A stretch of DNA of 6,267 bases from CAZVCJ01 sp964625745. Lineage in GTDB: Bacteria; Chloroflexota; Anaerolineae; VGOG01. Of the stretch, positions 1-5,028 are shown in pieces (position 1 is the first letter of the stretch; every line of letters starts with the position of its first letter). The stretch covers positions 1 to 6,267 of the forward strand of contig CAZVCJ010000213.1 of NCBI GenBank assembly GCA_964625745.1, in the 5' to 3' direction. The translations under genes were made by a program, and so were the position numbers. The notes beneath the pieces are model-generated. The model ran no database searches. It saw only the letters and a program-made list of their open reading frames with translations, and was not told the DNA's origin.

Positions 1-13
1 TAATATCGTTGGC

Positions 14-68
14 CTGGAGTGCGGACGCCAGTCCGCCTTCTCAAAGCAGACTTGCGCCTGCACTCCAG
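14..68. repeat. imperfect 23-nt-arm palindrome (REP/MITE-like)
   Basis: Arms 14-36 and 46-68 are reverse complements at 19 of 23 positions, and the outermost nine (CTGGAGTGC / GCACTCCAG) match perfectly. The loop is 9 nt. No T-run follows either arm, so it is not a convincing intrinsic terminator. It looks like an intergenic repetitive palindrome upstream of ftsH. Its copy number elsewhere cannot be judged from this window. Confidence 0.6.
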
Positions 69-157
69 AATAACACGATAAATCGAAAGTGACTTTCTTG
101 GCAGTCGTCTACAGATACAGAGAGATAGGGACGCAAGCTAATGGCGGATCACTGCGT

Positions 158-162
158 GGAGG
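158..162 (+). promoter_or_regulatory. ribosome binding site of ftsH
   Basis: GGAGG lies 6 nt before a GTG codon at 169. It decides the start of ftsH, because no better in-frame ATG with a ribosome site precedes the first membrane segment. Confidence 0.8.
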
Positions 163-168
163 AAAAAG

Positions 169-1986
169 GTGTCTGGTGGAAGGTTTAGAAATATCTTTGT
201 CTATCTAATCATCTTGGCGTCGGCGGCGTTTCTGTTTCTCAACTTCTCTTCGCAGTCGAAGAAAGTTGAGGAGATGCCCATTAGTGATGTGGTTGCTGAG
301 ATCAAGGCCGGCAGGGTAGAACAGATCATCATCTCAGGAGATTACTCTACCATCAGTGTGGAGTTCAAGGACAGGCGGGAGCAAATGCTATCCCGCATGG
401 GGGAAGGCGTAGATGCCGTCGAAGGGTTGCGCAATTTGGGTGTCACCGAGGAGGAACTGGCGGCAATCACCATTGGTTACCAACAGCCTAATAGCTGGGC
501 CGGCTGGATAACTTTGCTCAGTGGCATCTTGCCCGCTATCCTTTTCGTGGGTCTCTTTTACTTCTTGCTGCGCCAGGCCCAGGGCAGCAACAACCAGGCT
601 CTCTCGTTCGGCAAGAGCCGGGCTCGCATGTTCACCGGTGACCAGCCAACGGTCACCTTCGAGGACGTAGCCGGCGTGGAGGAGGCCAAAGAGGAGCTGT
701 ATGAAGTGGTGGAGTTCCTCAAGGAGCCGGAGAAGTTCATCGCCCTGGGGGCTCGCATCCCCAAGGGTGTGCTCCTGGTGGGCGCGCCGGGCACGGGCAA
801 AACCCTCATGGCCAAGGCCGTATCGGGGGAGGCAGGGGTGCCCTTCTTCAGCATATCGGGCTCCGAGTTCGTGGAGATGTTCGTAGGTGTGGGGGCGAGC
901 AGAGTCCGTGACCTTTTTGACCAGGCCAAGCGCCATAGCCCTTGCATCATCTTCGTGGACGAGATAGACGCCGTGGGCCGGCAGCGCGGAGCCGGCCTGG
1001 GAGGCAGCCACGACGAGCGCGAGCAAACCCTGAACCAAATCCTGGTGGAAATGGACGGCTTCGACACCGATACCAATGTGATCATGCTGGCAGCCAGCAA
1101 CCGTCCCGATATTCTCGACCCCGCCCTCCTCCGCCCAGGCCGCTTCGACCGGCGGGTGGTATTGGATATACCCGATATAATGGGGCGCAAAGGCATTCTG
1201 GAGGTACACGTGAAGGGCAAACCCCTGGCTAACGCTGTGGACTTGGAGATACTCGCCAGGCGGACCCCTGGTTTCGTGGGAGCCGACATAGAGAATATGG
1301 TGAACGAAGCGGCCATTCTGGCCGCACGGAGGAGTAAGAAAGTCATCGGCATGGAGGAGTTCGAGGAGGCCATAGAGCGGGTACTCGCTGGGCCGGAGCG
1401 CAAAAGCAGGATCATCAGCGATGAGGAGAAGAAGATCATTGCCTACCACGAGGCTGGACATGCCCTGGTAATGGGTAAGCTTCCCTACTGCGATCCTGTT
1501 CACAAGGTCTCTATCGTCTCGCGGGGAGTAGCTCTGGGTTACACCATGCCCTTGCCTGAAGAAGACCGCTACCTCAAGCATCGGACCAAGTTCAAGGACC
1601 AGTTGGCCGGCCTTCTGGGAGGGCGGGCAGCGGAAGAGCTGATGTTTGACGATGTGACCACCGGAGCTGCCAGCGACCTGATGCAGGCCACCAAATTGGC
1701 CCGCAAGATGGTCTGTGAGTACGGGATGAGCGAGGACCTGGGGCCGATGACTTTTGGCCAGAAGCAAGAGCTGGTGTTTCTGGGCCGGGAGATTGCCGAA
1801 CGGCGCGATTACAGCGAAGCAGTGGCACAGGAGATTGACCGGGAGGTGCGACGTTTCATTGACGAGGCCCACAGCCGGGCCAAGGAGACCCTGACCGCCT
1901 ATCGAGACAAGCTGATAGCCCTCGCCCAACGTCTCATCGAGGATGAAACCCTGGAGGGCCCTGAGCTGGAAGCTATGCTGGCCTGA
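169..1986 (+). CDS. ftsH: ATP-dependent zinc metalloprotease FtsH
   Basis: FtsH is a membrane-anchored AAA+ protease. It forms hexamers, pulls misfolded membrane proteins and short-lived regulators through its pore and cleaves them on the cytoplasmic side. The 605-aa product has every hallmark. TM1 is at about residues 9-24, an extracytoplasmic domain follows, and TM2 is at about 113-133. The AAA domain begins at VTFEDVAG (162-169). Walker A is GAPGTGKT (205-212), the pore motif FVG is at 238-240, and Walker B IIFVDE is at 260-265. The second region of homology carries arginine fingers R322 and R325. The zinc site is HEAGH (427-431) with D503 as probable third ligand. Length is normal, though the tail after the protease domain is short. 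The start is GTG behind a good ribosome site. It appears monocistronic, with repeat DNA on both sides, and no clear promoter was found upstream. Identity is secure. Confidence 0.98.
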   Translation: MSGGRFRNIFVYLIILASAAFLFLNFSSQSKKVEEMPISDVVAEIKAGRVEQIIISGDYSTISVEFKDRREQMLSRMGEGVDAVEGLRNLGVTEEELAAITIGYQQPNSWAGWITLLSGILPAILFVGLFYFLLRQAQGSNNQALSFGKSRARMFTGDQPTVTFEDVAGVEEAKEELYEVVEFLKEPEKFIALGARIPKGVLLVGAPGTGKTLMAKAVSGEAGVPFFSISGSEFVEMFVGVGASRVRDLFDQAKRHSPCIIFVDEIDAVGRQRGAGLGGSHDEREQTLNQILVEMDGFDTDTNVIMLAASNRPDILDPALLRPGRFDRRVVLDIPDIMGRKGILEVHVKGKPLANAVDLEILARRTPGFVGADIENMVNEAAILAARRSKKVIGMEEFEEAIERVLAGPERKSRIISDEEKKIIAYHEAGHALVMGKLPYCDPVHKVSIVSRGVALGYTMPLPEEDRYLKHRTKFKDQLAGLLGGRAAEELMFDDVTTGAASDLMQATKLARKMVCEYGMSEDLGPMTFGQKQELVFLGREIAERRDYSEAVAQEIDREVRRFIDEAHSRAKETLTAYRDKLIALAQRLIEDETLEGPELEAMLA

Positions 1987-2015
1987 CCTGCTTGACAGTG
2001 AGATTTTATTCCGGG

Positions 2016-2098
2016 TGTCATTGCGAGCGCAGCGAAGCAATCTCCTCCGATGTGTGTGGGGGATTGCTTCGTCGCAAAAACCGCTCCTCGCAATGACA
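2016..2098. repeat. palindromic intergenic repeat, TGTCATTGCGAG termini
   Basis: The ends TGTCATTGCGAG (2016-2027) and CTCGCAATGACA (2087-2098) are perfect 12-bp inverted repeats. Inside them, CGAAGCAATCTCC (2033-2045) pairs with GGGGATTGCTTCG (2059-2071) with one mismatch. The arms differ in length, leaving bulges. There is no reading frame of its own. From memory, repeats with these termini are widespread and dispersed in some bacterial genomes. It starts 30 nt after the ftsH stop and could fold in its 3' UTR. It is a MITE- or REP-type element, with no obvious target duplication. Confidence 0.75.
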
Positions 2099-2111
2099 GC
2101 CACGTATGTCT

Positions 2112-2121
2112 CTTGCACAAT
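2112..2121. repeat. left 10-bp direct repeat (candidate target-site duplication)
   Basis: CTTGCACAAT directly abuts the left terminal inverted repeat of the 2122-2263 element. It is repeated exactly at 2264-2273. Confidence 0.65.
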
Positions 2122-2263
2122 CATAAGTGTCAACTTAAGAGAGCGAGCCAGACTTCGGAGGTTTTCAGACGCGATTTCGCCAGCAAACCAACCAGATAAG
2201 CGGGGCAACTTTGCCAGCAAAGGCACTGCCGGAAACCTCCGAAGTCTTAAGTTGACACTAATG
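2122..2263. mobile_element. 142-bp MITE-like element with 18-bp terminal inverted repeats
   Basis: The left end CATAAGTGTCAACTTAAG (2122-2139) and right end CTTAAGTTGACACTAATG (2246-2263) are inverted repeats matching at 17 of 18 positions. A second nested inverted repeat of 15 perfect bp (2150-2164 with 2233-2247) overlaps the right terminal repeat by 2 bp, leaving a 10-nt bulge (2140-2149) in the left arm. The core repeats GCCAGCAAA at 2179-2187 and 2213-2221. Perfect 10-bp copies of CTTGCACAAT abut both ends, as expected for a target-site duplication. There is no transposase, so it would have been moved in trans. The TTGACA inside each end points outward, but no good -10 follows either one. 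The mobilising family is unknown. Confidence 0.7.
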
Positions 2264-2273
2264 CTTGCACAAT
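2264..2273. repeat. right 10-bp direct repeat (candidate target-site duplication)
   Basis: This exact copy of CTTGCACAAT directly follows the right terminal inverted repeat and pairs with the copy at 2112-2121. Confidence 0.65.
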
Positions 2274-2300
2274 GAGTGGCGCGAATGCGTCATGTAGCAG

Positions 2301-2312
2301 CTCGCAATGACA
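2301..2312. repeat. stray end copy of the TGTCATTGCGAG repeat
   Basis: CTCGCAATGACA is identical to the right terminus at 2087-2098, but no internal repeat sequence stands immediately before it. It may be the remnant of a second, degraded copy, or the displaced end of a larger composite element that the 142-bp element interrupted. Confidence 0.55.
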
Positions 2313-2367
2313 TGATAAGTGTAACAATGTCCAGGTTGTAACCCCGCAGGCCAGTGCAGTTACACAA

Positions 2368-2400
2368 AGAAGCGGAGCCGCAATACGCGGCCCCGCTTCT
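2368..2400. terminator. bidirectional intrinsic terminator between ftsH and fadD
   Basis: The 14-bp arms 2368-2381 and 2387-2400 pair at 13 of 14 positions around the loop AATAC. On the plus strand ATTTTCC follows; on the minus strand TTTGTGT follows. It sits between convergent genes, 28 nt past the end of the minus-strand ligase, so it most likely terminates that transcript and may also stop ftsH readthrough. Confidence 0.75.
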
Positions 2401-2428
2401 ATTTTCCTTACGTTTCACGCTTTACGTT

Positions 2429-4108
2429 TTACTGCCCCATCTTCTTCTTGTCTTCCTCGACCAGCACCCGCCGCAGGATCTTGCCTACCATGGTCTTGGG
2501 CAAATCGGTACGGAATTCCACGAACTTGGGCACCTTGTAGGGGGCTAGATTCTCCCGGCAGAAGGCGATGATCTCCTCTTCGGTGGCCGTTTCGCCCTCC
2601 TTGAGGACGACGTAGACCTTGACCCGCTCGCCTTTGCCCGCCACCGGGATGCCGGCGGCGGCGACTTCCAACACCTTGGGGTGCTCGTAGAGCACGTCCT
2701 CGATCTCGCGGGGGTAGACGTTGAATCCACCAGCGCCCAGGATCATGTCCTTCTTGCGGTCCACGATCTTGAAATAGCCGTCTTCGTCCATGACGGCGAT
2801 GTCCCCGGTGTAAAGCCACCCCTCCCTTAAGGTATTGGCCGTCTCTTCGGGCATGTTCCAGTAGCCCTTCATGACTTGCGGGCCATGGATGCACAGTTCC
2901 CCCGCCTGGCCGGCGCCCAGCACCTGCTCGCCAGTCTCGACGTCCACGATCTTGACTTCGGTATCGGGCCAGGGCACTCCGATAGTGCCGACGCGGTTCT
3001 CGCCATAGATGGGGTTGGCGTGGGTCACCGGTGTGGCCTCGCTGAGACCGTAGCCCTCCACCAGCTTGGCGCCGGTGAGTTCCTGGAAGCGCTTCTGCAC
3101 CTCCACTGGCAGTCCGGCCGCGCCGCTGACGCAGGCCTTGATGGAGCCGACGTCGTACTTGCTCAGATCGGGGTAGTTGTTGATGGCCACGTACATGGCC
3201 GGCACTCCAGGATAGAAAGTCGGTTTGTGTTTGGTGATGTTCTTGAGCACGTCCTCCAGGTCGCGCGGGTTGGGGATGAGGAGCATGGCTGCGCCAATGA
3301 GAGTATCCATGTTCATGCAGGTGGTCATGGCGAAGCTGTGATATAGCGGCAGCGCGGTCAAGGAGATGTCTTCGGCCTCCCCTGCGCTGATCCAGACTTT
3401 GCACTGCTGGGCGTTGACCAGGATGTTCTGGTGGGTCAACTCGGCGCCTTTGGAGATGCCGGTGGTGCCCCCGGTGTACATCAGCACCGCTGTATCGTCC
3501 CAGGAGAGCTCCACTGGCTGGGGCCTGGCCGGCCCTTTGGCCAGCACGTCGGTGAACCAGTAGGTGTTGGCGTCGCCGGAGATGTCCACGCGGTGGCCGC
3601 CCTTTTTCTCCTTGAACAGGGTGAAGAGTATTCTGAGGAGAGGCGGCAAATAGGTCTTGATGTTGGCCACGATGACGTGGCGCAGTTTGGTCTCCGCGCG
3701 GATCTGTTTGATGATGGGGTACATCATGCTGAGAGTGACGATGACCTCAGCGCCAGAATCCTTGAGCTGGTGTCTCATTTCGCGCGCCGTGTAGACGGGG
3801 TTACAGGGCACCACGATGCCGCCGATGCGCAGGGCGGCGTAGTAGGCGATGGGGAACTGGGGGCAATTGAGCAGGTGGACCGCCACCCGGTCGCCCTTTT
3901 TGACGCCCAACCCCTGCAGCGCAGCGGCGAAACGATCCACGGCTTCGTTGTACTCGCGGAAGGTGATTTTGGCGTTGTTGAAGATGAGCGCCGTGTGGTC
4001 AGGGTACTTGCGCGCCGTCTCTTCCAGCACAGCGGGCATGGTGGTTTCCGGATAATCAAGGTGCTCCGGCACGTGCGGCTCGTAGAATTTGAGCCAGGGC
4101 TTCTCCAT
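2429..4108 (-). CDS. fadD: long-chain fatty-acid-CoA ligase (ANL superfamily)
   Basis: It activates fatty acids with ATP, through an acyl-AMP intermediate, to acyl-CoA for beta-oxidation or lipid synthesis. It is probably cytoplasmic or membrane-associated. The 559-aa product has the complete ANL signature set. The P-loop-like YTGGTTGISK is at 211-220, EGYGLSEATP at 351-360, and YTGDIA at 433-438 with the ribose-binding Asp D435. The hinge DRKKDM starts at 450, GFNVYPREIE is at 461-470, and the catalytic Lys is in VGKILRR (K543). By eye it resembles Bacillus LcfA throughout, including PWPDTE and PETANTL-type segments. A hydrophobic stretch at about 153-165 may touch the membrane. The start ATG (4106-4108) has an AAGGAGGAGG ribosome site 8 nt away. 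A near-consensus promoter lies about 230 nt upstream. The family is certain, but chain-length preference cannot be read from sequence. Confidence 0.95.
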   Translation of the reverse strand: MEKPWLKFYEPHVPEHLDYPETTMPAVLEETARKYPDHTALIFNNAKITFREYNEAVDRFAAALQGLGVKKGDRVAVHLLNCPQFPIAYYAALRIGGIVVPCNPVYTAREMRHQLKDSGAEVIVTLSMMYPIIKQIRAETKLRHVIVANIKTYLPPLLRILFTLFKEKKGGHRVDISGDANTYWFTDVLAKGPARPQPVELSWDDTAVLMYTGGTTGISKGAELTHQNILVNAQQCKVWISAGEAEDISLTALPLYHSFAMTTCMNMDTLIGAAMLLIPNPRDLEDVLKNITKHKPTFYPGVPAMYVAINNYPDLSKYDVGSIKACVSGAAGLPVEVQKRFQELTGAKLVEGYGLSEATPVTHANPIYGENRVGTIGVPWPDTEVKIVDVETGEQVLGAGQAGELCIHGPQVMKGYWNMPEETANTLREGWLYTGDIAVMDEDGYFKIVDRKKDMILGAGGFNVYPREIEDVLYEHPKVLEVAAAGIPVAGKGERVKVYVVLKEGETATEEEIIAFCRENLAPYKVPKFVEFRTDLPKTMVGKILRRVLVEEDKKKMGQ

Positions 4109-4116
4109 TTTCTTTT

Positions 4117-4124
4117 CCTCCTCC
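4117..4124 (-). promoter_or_regulatory. strong ribosome binding site of fadD
   Basis: Read on the minus strand this is GGAGGAGG, preceded by AA, ending 8 nt before the ATG. It fixes the start at 4108 rather than at any internal methionine. Confidence 0.85.
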
Positions 4125-4209
4125 TTATTGATGAACTTCGAGACTAAGCGCCGATAGCCTATTCTGAATTGGTTTTATCCACCCCCTTTCGGCTTCGAGC
4201 CTTCTTGGA

Positions 4210-4280
4210 AATGAGTACGAGTCAACGAGTAGCGAGCTAATGAGGCGTCTGTTACCTCATTGACCCGTTGACTCATTTTT
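4210..4280. repeat. compound inverted repeat in the fadD leader
   Basis: The outer arms GAGTCAACG (4219-4227) and CGTTGACTC (4266-4274) are perfect. The inner arms AATGAGG (4239-4245) and CCTCATT (4255-4261) are also perfect, around a 9-nt loop. The left flank repeats AATGAGT (4210-4216), matching ACTCATT (4271-4277), so there is a choice of pairing register. On the plus strand the right arm runs into ATTTTT, like a terminator, but no plus-strand gene lies upstream. On the minus strand it is inside the untranslated leader of fadD. It is probably a repeat-derived hairpin, and a regulatory role is possible but unproven. Confidence 0.6.
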
Positions 4281-4342
4281 CGGAAACAAGCGTGGATACG
4301 CACATCTGTATCGCCTTTGACGGCACTGACTTTGATGCCAGT

Positions 4343-4371
4343 AGTATAACGTAATTAAGACCGATTGTCAA
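4343..4371 (-). promoter_or_regulatory. near-consensus sigma-70 promoter of fadD
   Basis: On the minus strand: -35 TTGACA (4366-4371), a 17-nt spacer, and -10 TATACT (4343-4348). Transcription would start near 4336, giving a leader of about 228 nt. The -35 box lies across a direct repeat AAGACCGA (4357-4364 and 4370-4377, period 13), a candidate regulator site. Confidence 0.85.
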
Positions 4372-4380
4372 GACCGAATG

Positions 4381-4409
4381 TTGCGTCCGGACGATTTCGC
4401 TGGTATAAT
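4381..4409 (+). promoter_or_regulatory. divergent promoter P1 toward the zinc-ribbon gene
   Basis: The -10 TATAAT (4404-4409) is perfect and preceded by TGG, an extended -10. The best -35 is TTGCGT (4381-4386) at a 17-nt spacing. It is back-to-back with the fadD promoter; the two -35 boxes are 9 bp apart. Confidence 0.6.
4384..4393. promoter_or_regulatory. 10-bp palindrome, possible operator
   Basis: CGTCCGGACG is a perfect palindrome overlapping the P1 -35 box and 12 bp beyond the fadD -35 box. A dimeric regulator bound here could affect both promoters. No regulator gene is in the window, so this is a candidate only. Confidence 0.35.
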
Positions 4410-4471
4410 CCTGACCTCTAAAGACAACTCAGACCCTGTTCCAAACTCGTGACGGCTGCGGTGAAGGGAAA

Positions 4472-4500
4472 TTGCCAAAATAGGCATTTTATGCTATAAT
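4472..4500 (+). promoter_or_regulatory. main promoter P2 of the zinc-ribbon gene
   Basis: TTGCCA (4472-4477), a 17-nt spacer and a perfect TATAAT (4495-4500) preceded by TGC. The start of transcription would be near 4507, leaving a leader of about 30 nt that holds little more than the ribosome site. Confidence 0.8.
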
Positions 4501-4519
4501 ATCCTTAGCAATGATAAGG

Positions 4520-4529
4520 AAGGAGGTGA
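4520..4529 (+). promoter_or_regulatory. perfect ribosome binding site of the zinc-ribbon gene
   Basis: AAGGAGGTGA is fully complementary to the usual 16S rRNA 3' end and ends 6 nt before ATG 4536. An in-frame GTG at 4533 is only 3 nt away and is less likely to be the start. Confidence 0.8.
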
Positions 4530-4535
4530 AAGGTG

Positions 4536-4688
4536 ATGGAAGTGGAAGGTTATTGCGTTAAGTGTAGGGAGAAGAGAATGATGAAAGAAGCCAAGGAGGT
4601 AACCATGAAAAATGGCCGCCTGGCGGCCAAAGGAACCTGTCCCAAGTGTGGCACCGGGATGTTCAAGTTCCTGCCCAAGAAGAAATAG
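4536..4688 (+). CDS. 50-aa four-cysteine zinc-ribbon protein (DUF5679-like)
   Basis: This short basic protein of unknown function has two CxxC knuckles, C7-V-K-C10 and C35-P-K-C38, separated by 24 residues. That arrangement suits a single zinc ribbon. The segments YCVKCREK, KEVTMKNGRLAAKGTCPKCG and the Lys-rich tail match what I recall of DUF5679-type proteins. No membrane segment or signal is present. The frame opens only at 4530 (TGA at 4527), so the start must be GTG 4533 or ATG 4536. ATG fits the perfect ribosome site better. It has its own strong promoter and is followed by a structured, terminator-like region, so it is a single-gene unit expected to be well expressed. Binding to nucleic acid or ribosome is plausible for such ribbons but is inference. 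Confidence 0.88.
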   Translation: MEVEGYCVKCREKRMMKEAKEVTMKNGRLAAKGTCPKCGTGMFKFLPKKK

Positions 4689-4722
4689 ATGGAGCGCCGT
4701 GGTAAAGTCAAGTTCTTAGTTG

Positions 4723-4776
4723 AGAGACCCGCTCCAGGGGAGTAGTTGGAGTGCGACCCAATGGGGCGGGTTCTCT
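4723..4776 (+). terminator. branched stem after the zinc-ribbon gene, terminator-like
   Basis: AGAGACCCGC (4723-4732) pairs with GCGGGTTCTCT (4766-4776) apart from one bulged base. Two small hairpins can form inside: TCCA/TGGA (4733-4736 with 4747-4750) and CCC-AAT-GGG (4757-4765). The tail is TTGGTCTT, a poor U-tract. It starts 34 nt after the stop codon. The simplest reading is a 3'-end stem. A three-way-junction RNA is an alternative, and I recognise no known family. Confidence 0.5.
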
Positions 4777-4819
4777 TTGGTCTTCCGTGGCGCCGCCGCC
4801 TTGAGGATTATCGGGTGAT

Positions 4820-4848
4820 TTGACAATTTACCTCTTTTGAGGGATAAT
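4820..4848 (+). promoter_or_regulatory. strong sigma-70 promoter of the mini-ORF/leader RNA
   Basis: TTGACA (4820-4825), a 17-nt spacer and GATAAT (4843-4848, one mismatch to consensus). The transcript would begin near 4855, about 15 nt before the ribosome site of the mini-ORF. No other clear promoter was found between here and the AIRS-like gene. Confidence 0.8.
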
Positions 4849-4869
4849 ATGCAATGCTATCATAGACAT

Positions 4870-4924
4870 AGGAGGTGATGCCAATGGACCACAGTAGTAG
4901 TAATAGCGCCGTAGCATCACCTCC
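4870..4924 (+). promoter_or_regulatory. Shine-Dalgarno / anti-Shine-Dalgarno pair (self-sequestering leader)
   Basis: The ribosome site GGAGGTGATGC (4871-4881) is perfectly complementary over 11 bp to GCATCACCTCC (4914-4924), with a 32-nt loop containing the start ATG. The right arm contains ATCACCTCC, the same string as the conserved 16S rRNA 3' end. If the hairpin forms, it buries the ribosome site. It cannot coexist with the 4906-4946 hairpin except as a pseudoknot, so the two are probably alternatives. Confidence 0.65.
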
Positions 4925-4937
4925 CTTCGAGGGATAG
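4884..4937 (+). CDS. 17-codon serine-rich mini-ORF / possible leader peptide
   Basis: The frame encodes MDHSSSNSAVASPPFEG and then TAG. A perfect AGGAGGTGA ribosome site places GGAGG 8 nt before ATG 4884; the in-frame ATG at 4878 is too close. Five of 17 residues are serine, with three AGT codons in a row (4893-4901) just before the first arm of the 4906-4946 hairpin. The stop codon touches that hairpin's second arm. A strong promoter precedes it and a terminator-like stem follows. I recognise no homologue. It may be a leader peptide whose translation controls RNA folding ahead of the AIRS-like gene, a remnant of a lost gene, or no more than a ribosome-binding decoy in a small RNA. Confidence 0.45.
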   Translation: MDHSSSNSAVASPPFEG

Positions 4938-4946
4938 CTACGGCGC
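4906..4946 (+). promoter_or_regulatory. GC-rich hairpin competing with the SD-sequestering stem
   Basis: GCGCCGTAGC (4906-4915) and GCTACGGCGC (4937-4946) form a perfect 10-bp stem. An inner TCCCT/AGGGA stem (4922-4926 with 4930-4934) closes a 3-nt loop. The anti-SD bases 4914-4924 lie in its arm and interior, so forming this hairpin frees the upstream ribosome site. Confidence 0.7.
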
Positions 4947-4950
4947 AAAG

Positions 4951-4983
4951 CAAAGGGCCTCTTCTTTTTGATGAGGCCCTTTG
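4951..4983 (+). terminator. 11-bp terminator-like stem before the AIRS-like gene
   Basis: CAAAGGGCCTC (4951-4961) and GAGGCCCTTTG (4973-4983) are perfect complements around an 11-nt U-rich loop, followed by TCTTTGAA. The U-tract is moderate. It would end the mini-ORF transcript at about 135 nt, or act as an attenuator that must be read through to reach 5125. Confidence 0.65.
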
Positions 4984-5028
4984 TCTTTGAACGCCATTTC
5001 GCAACCGTTGAGGAGAGCGCGGCTAAGC

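Noticed and set aside
98..126. ftsH promoter from TTGGCA at 98-103
   Set aside because: No convincing -10 at proper spacing; only weak AT-containing strings occur, so no call was made.
141..188. 15-codon frame overlapping the ftsH start
   Set aside because: There is only a weak ribosome site and no sign of conservation; such short frames arise by chance.
1992..1997. TTGACA after the ftsH stop as a promoter
   Set aside because: No acceptable -10 box occurs 16-18 nt downstream and there is no gene to serve.
388..2226. 612-codon minus-strand frame opposite ftsH
   Set aside because: It is the antisense shadow of ftsH, whose motifs are complete on the plus strand. Part of it translates the downstream repeats.
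1943..2275. 110-codon plus-strand frame overlapping the end of ftsH
   Set aside because: It starts inside ftsH in another frame and then reads through two repeat elements. It has no ribosome site and no protein-like composition.
2252..2280. Outward promoter from the right end of the 142-bp element
   Set aside because: TTGACA is present, but the positions where a -10 should be read AGTGGC.
2415..3404. 329-codon minus-strand frame, Arg/Gly/His-rich
   Set aside because: It is an out-of-frame shadow of the acyl-CoA ligase on the same strand.
4180..4281. 33-codon frame in the minus-strand fadD leader
   Set aside because: It translates the inverted repeat, and no ribosome site precedes its ATG.
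4730..4770. tRNA-like or known riboswitch in the stem after the zinc-ribbon gene
   Set aside because: There is no complete cloverleaf, no T-loop sequence and no recognised riboswitch core, so it was kept only as a terminator-like stem.
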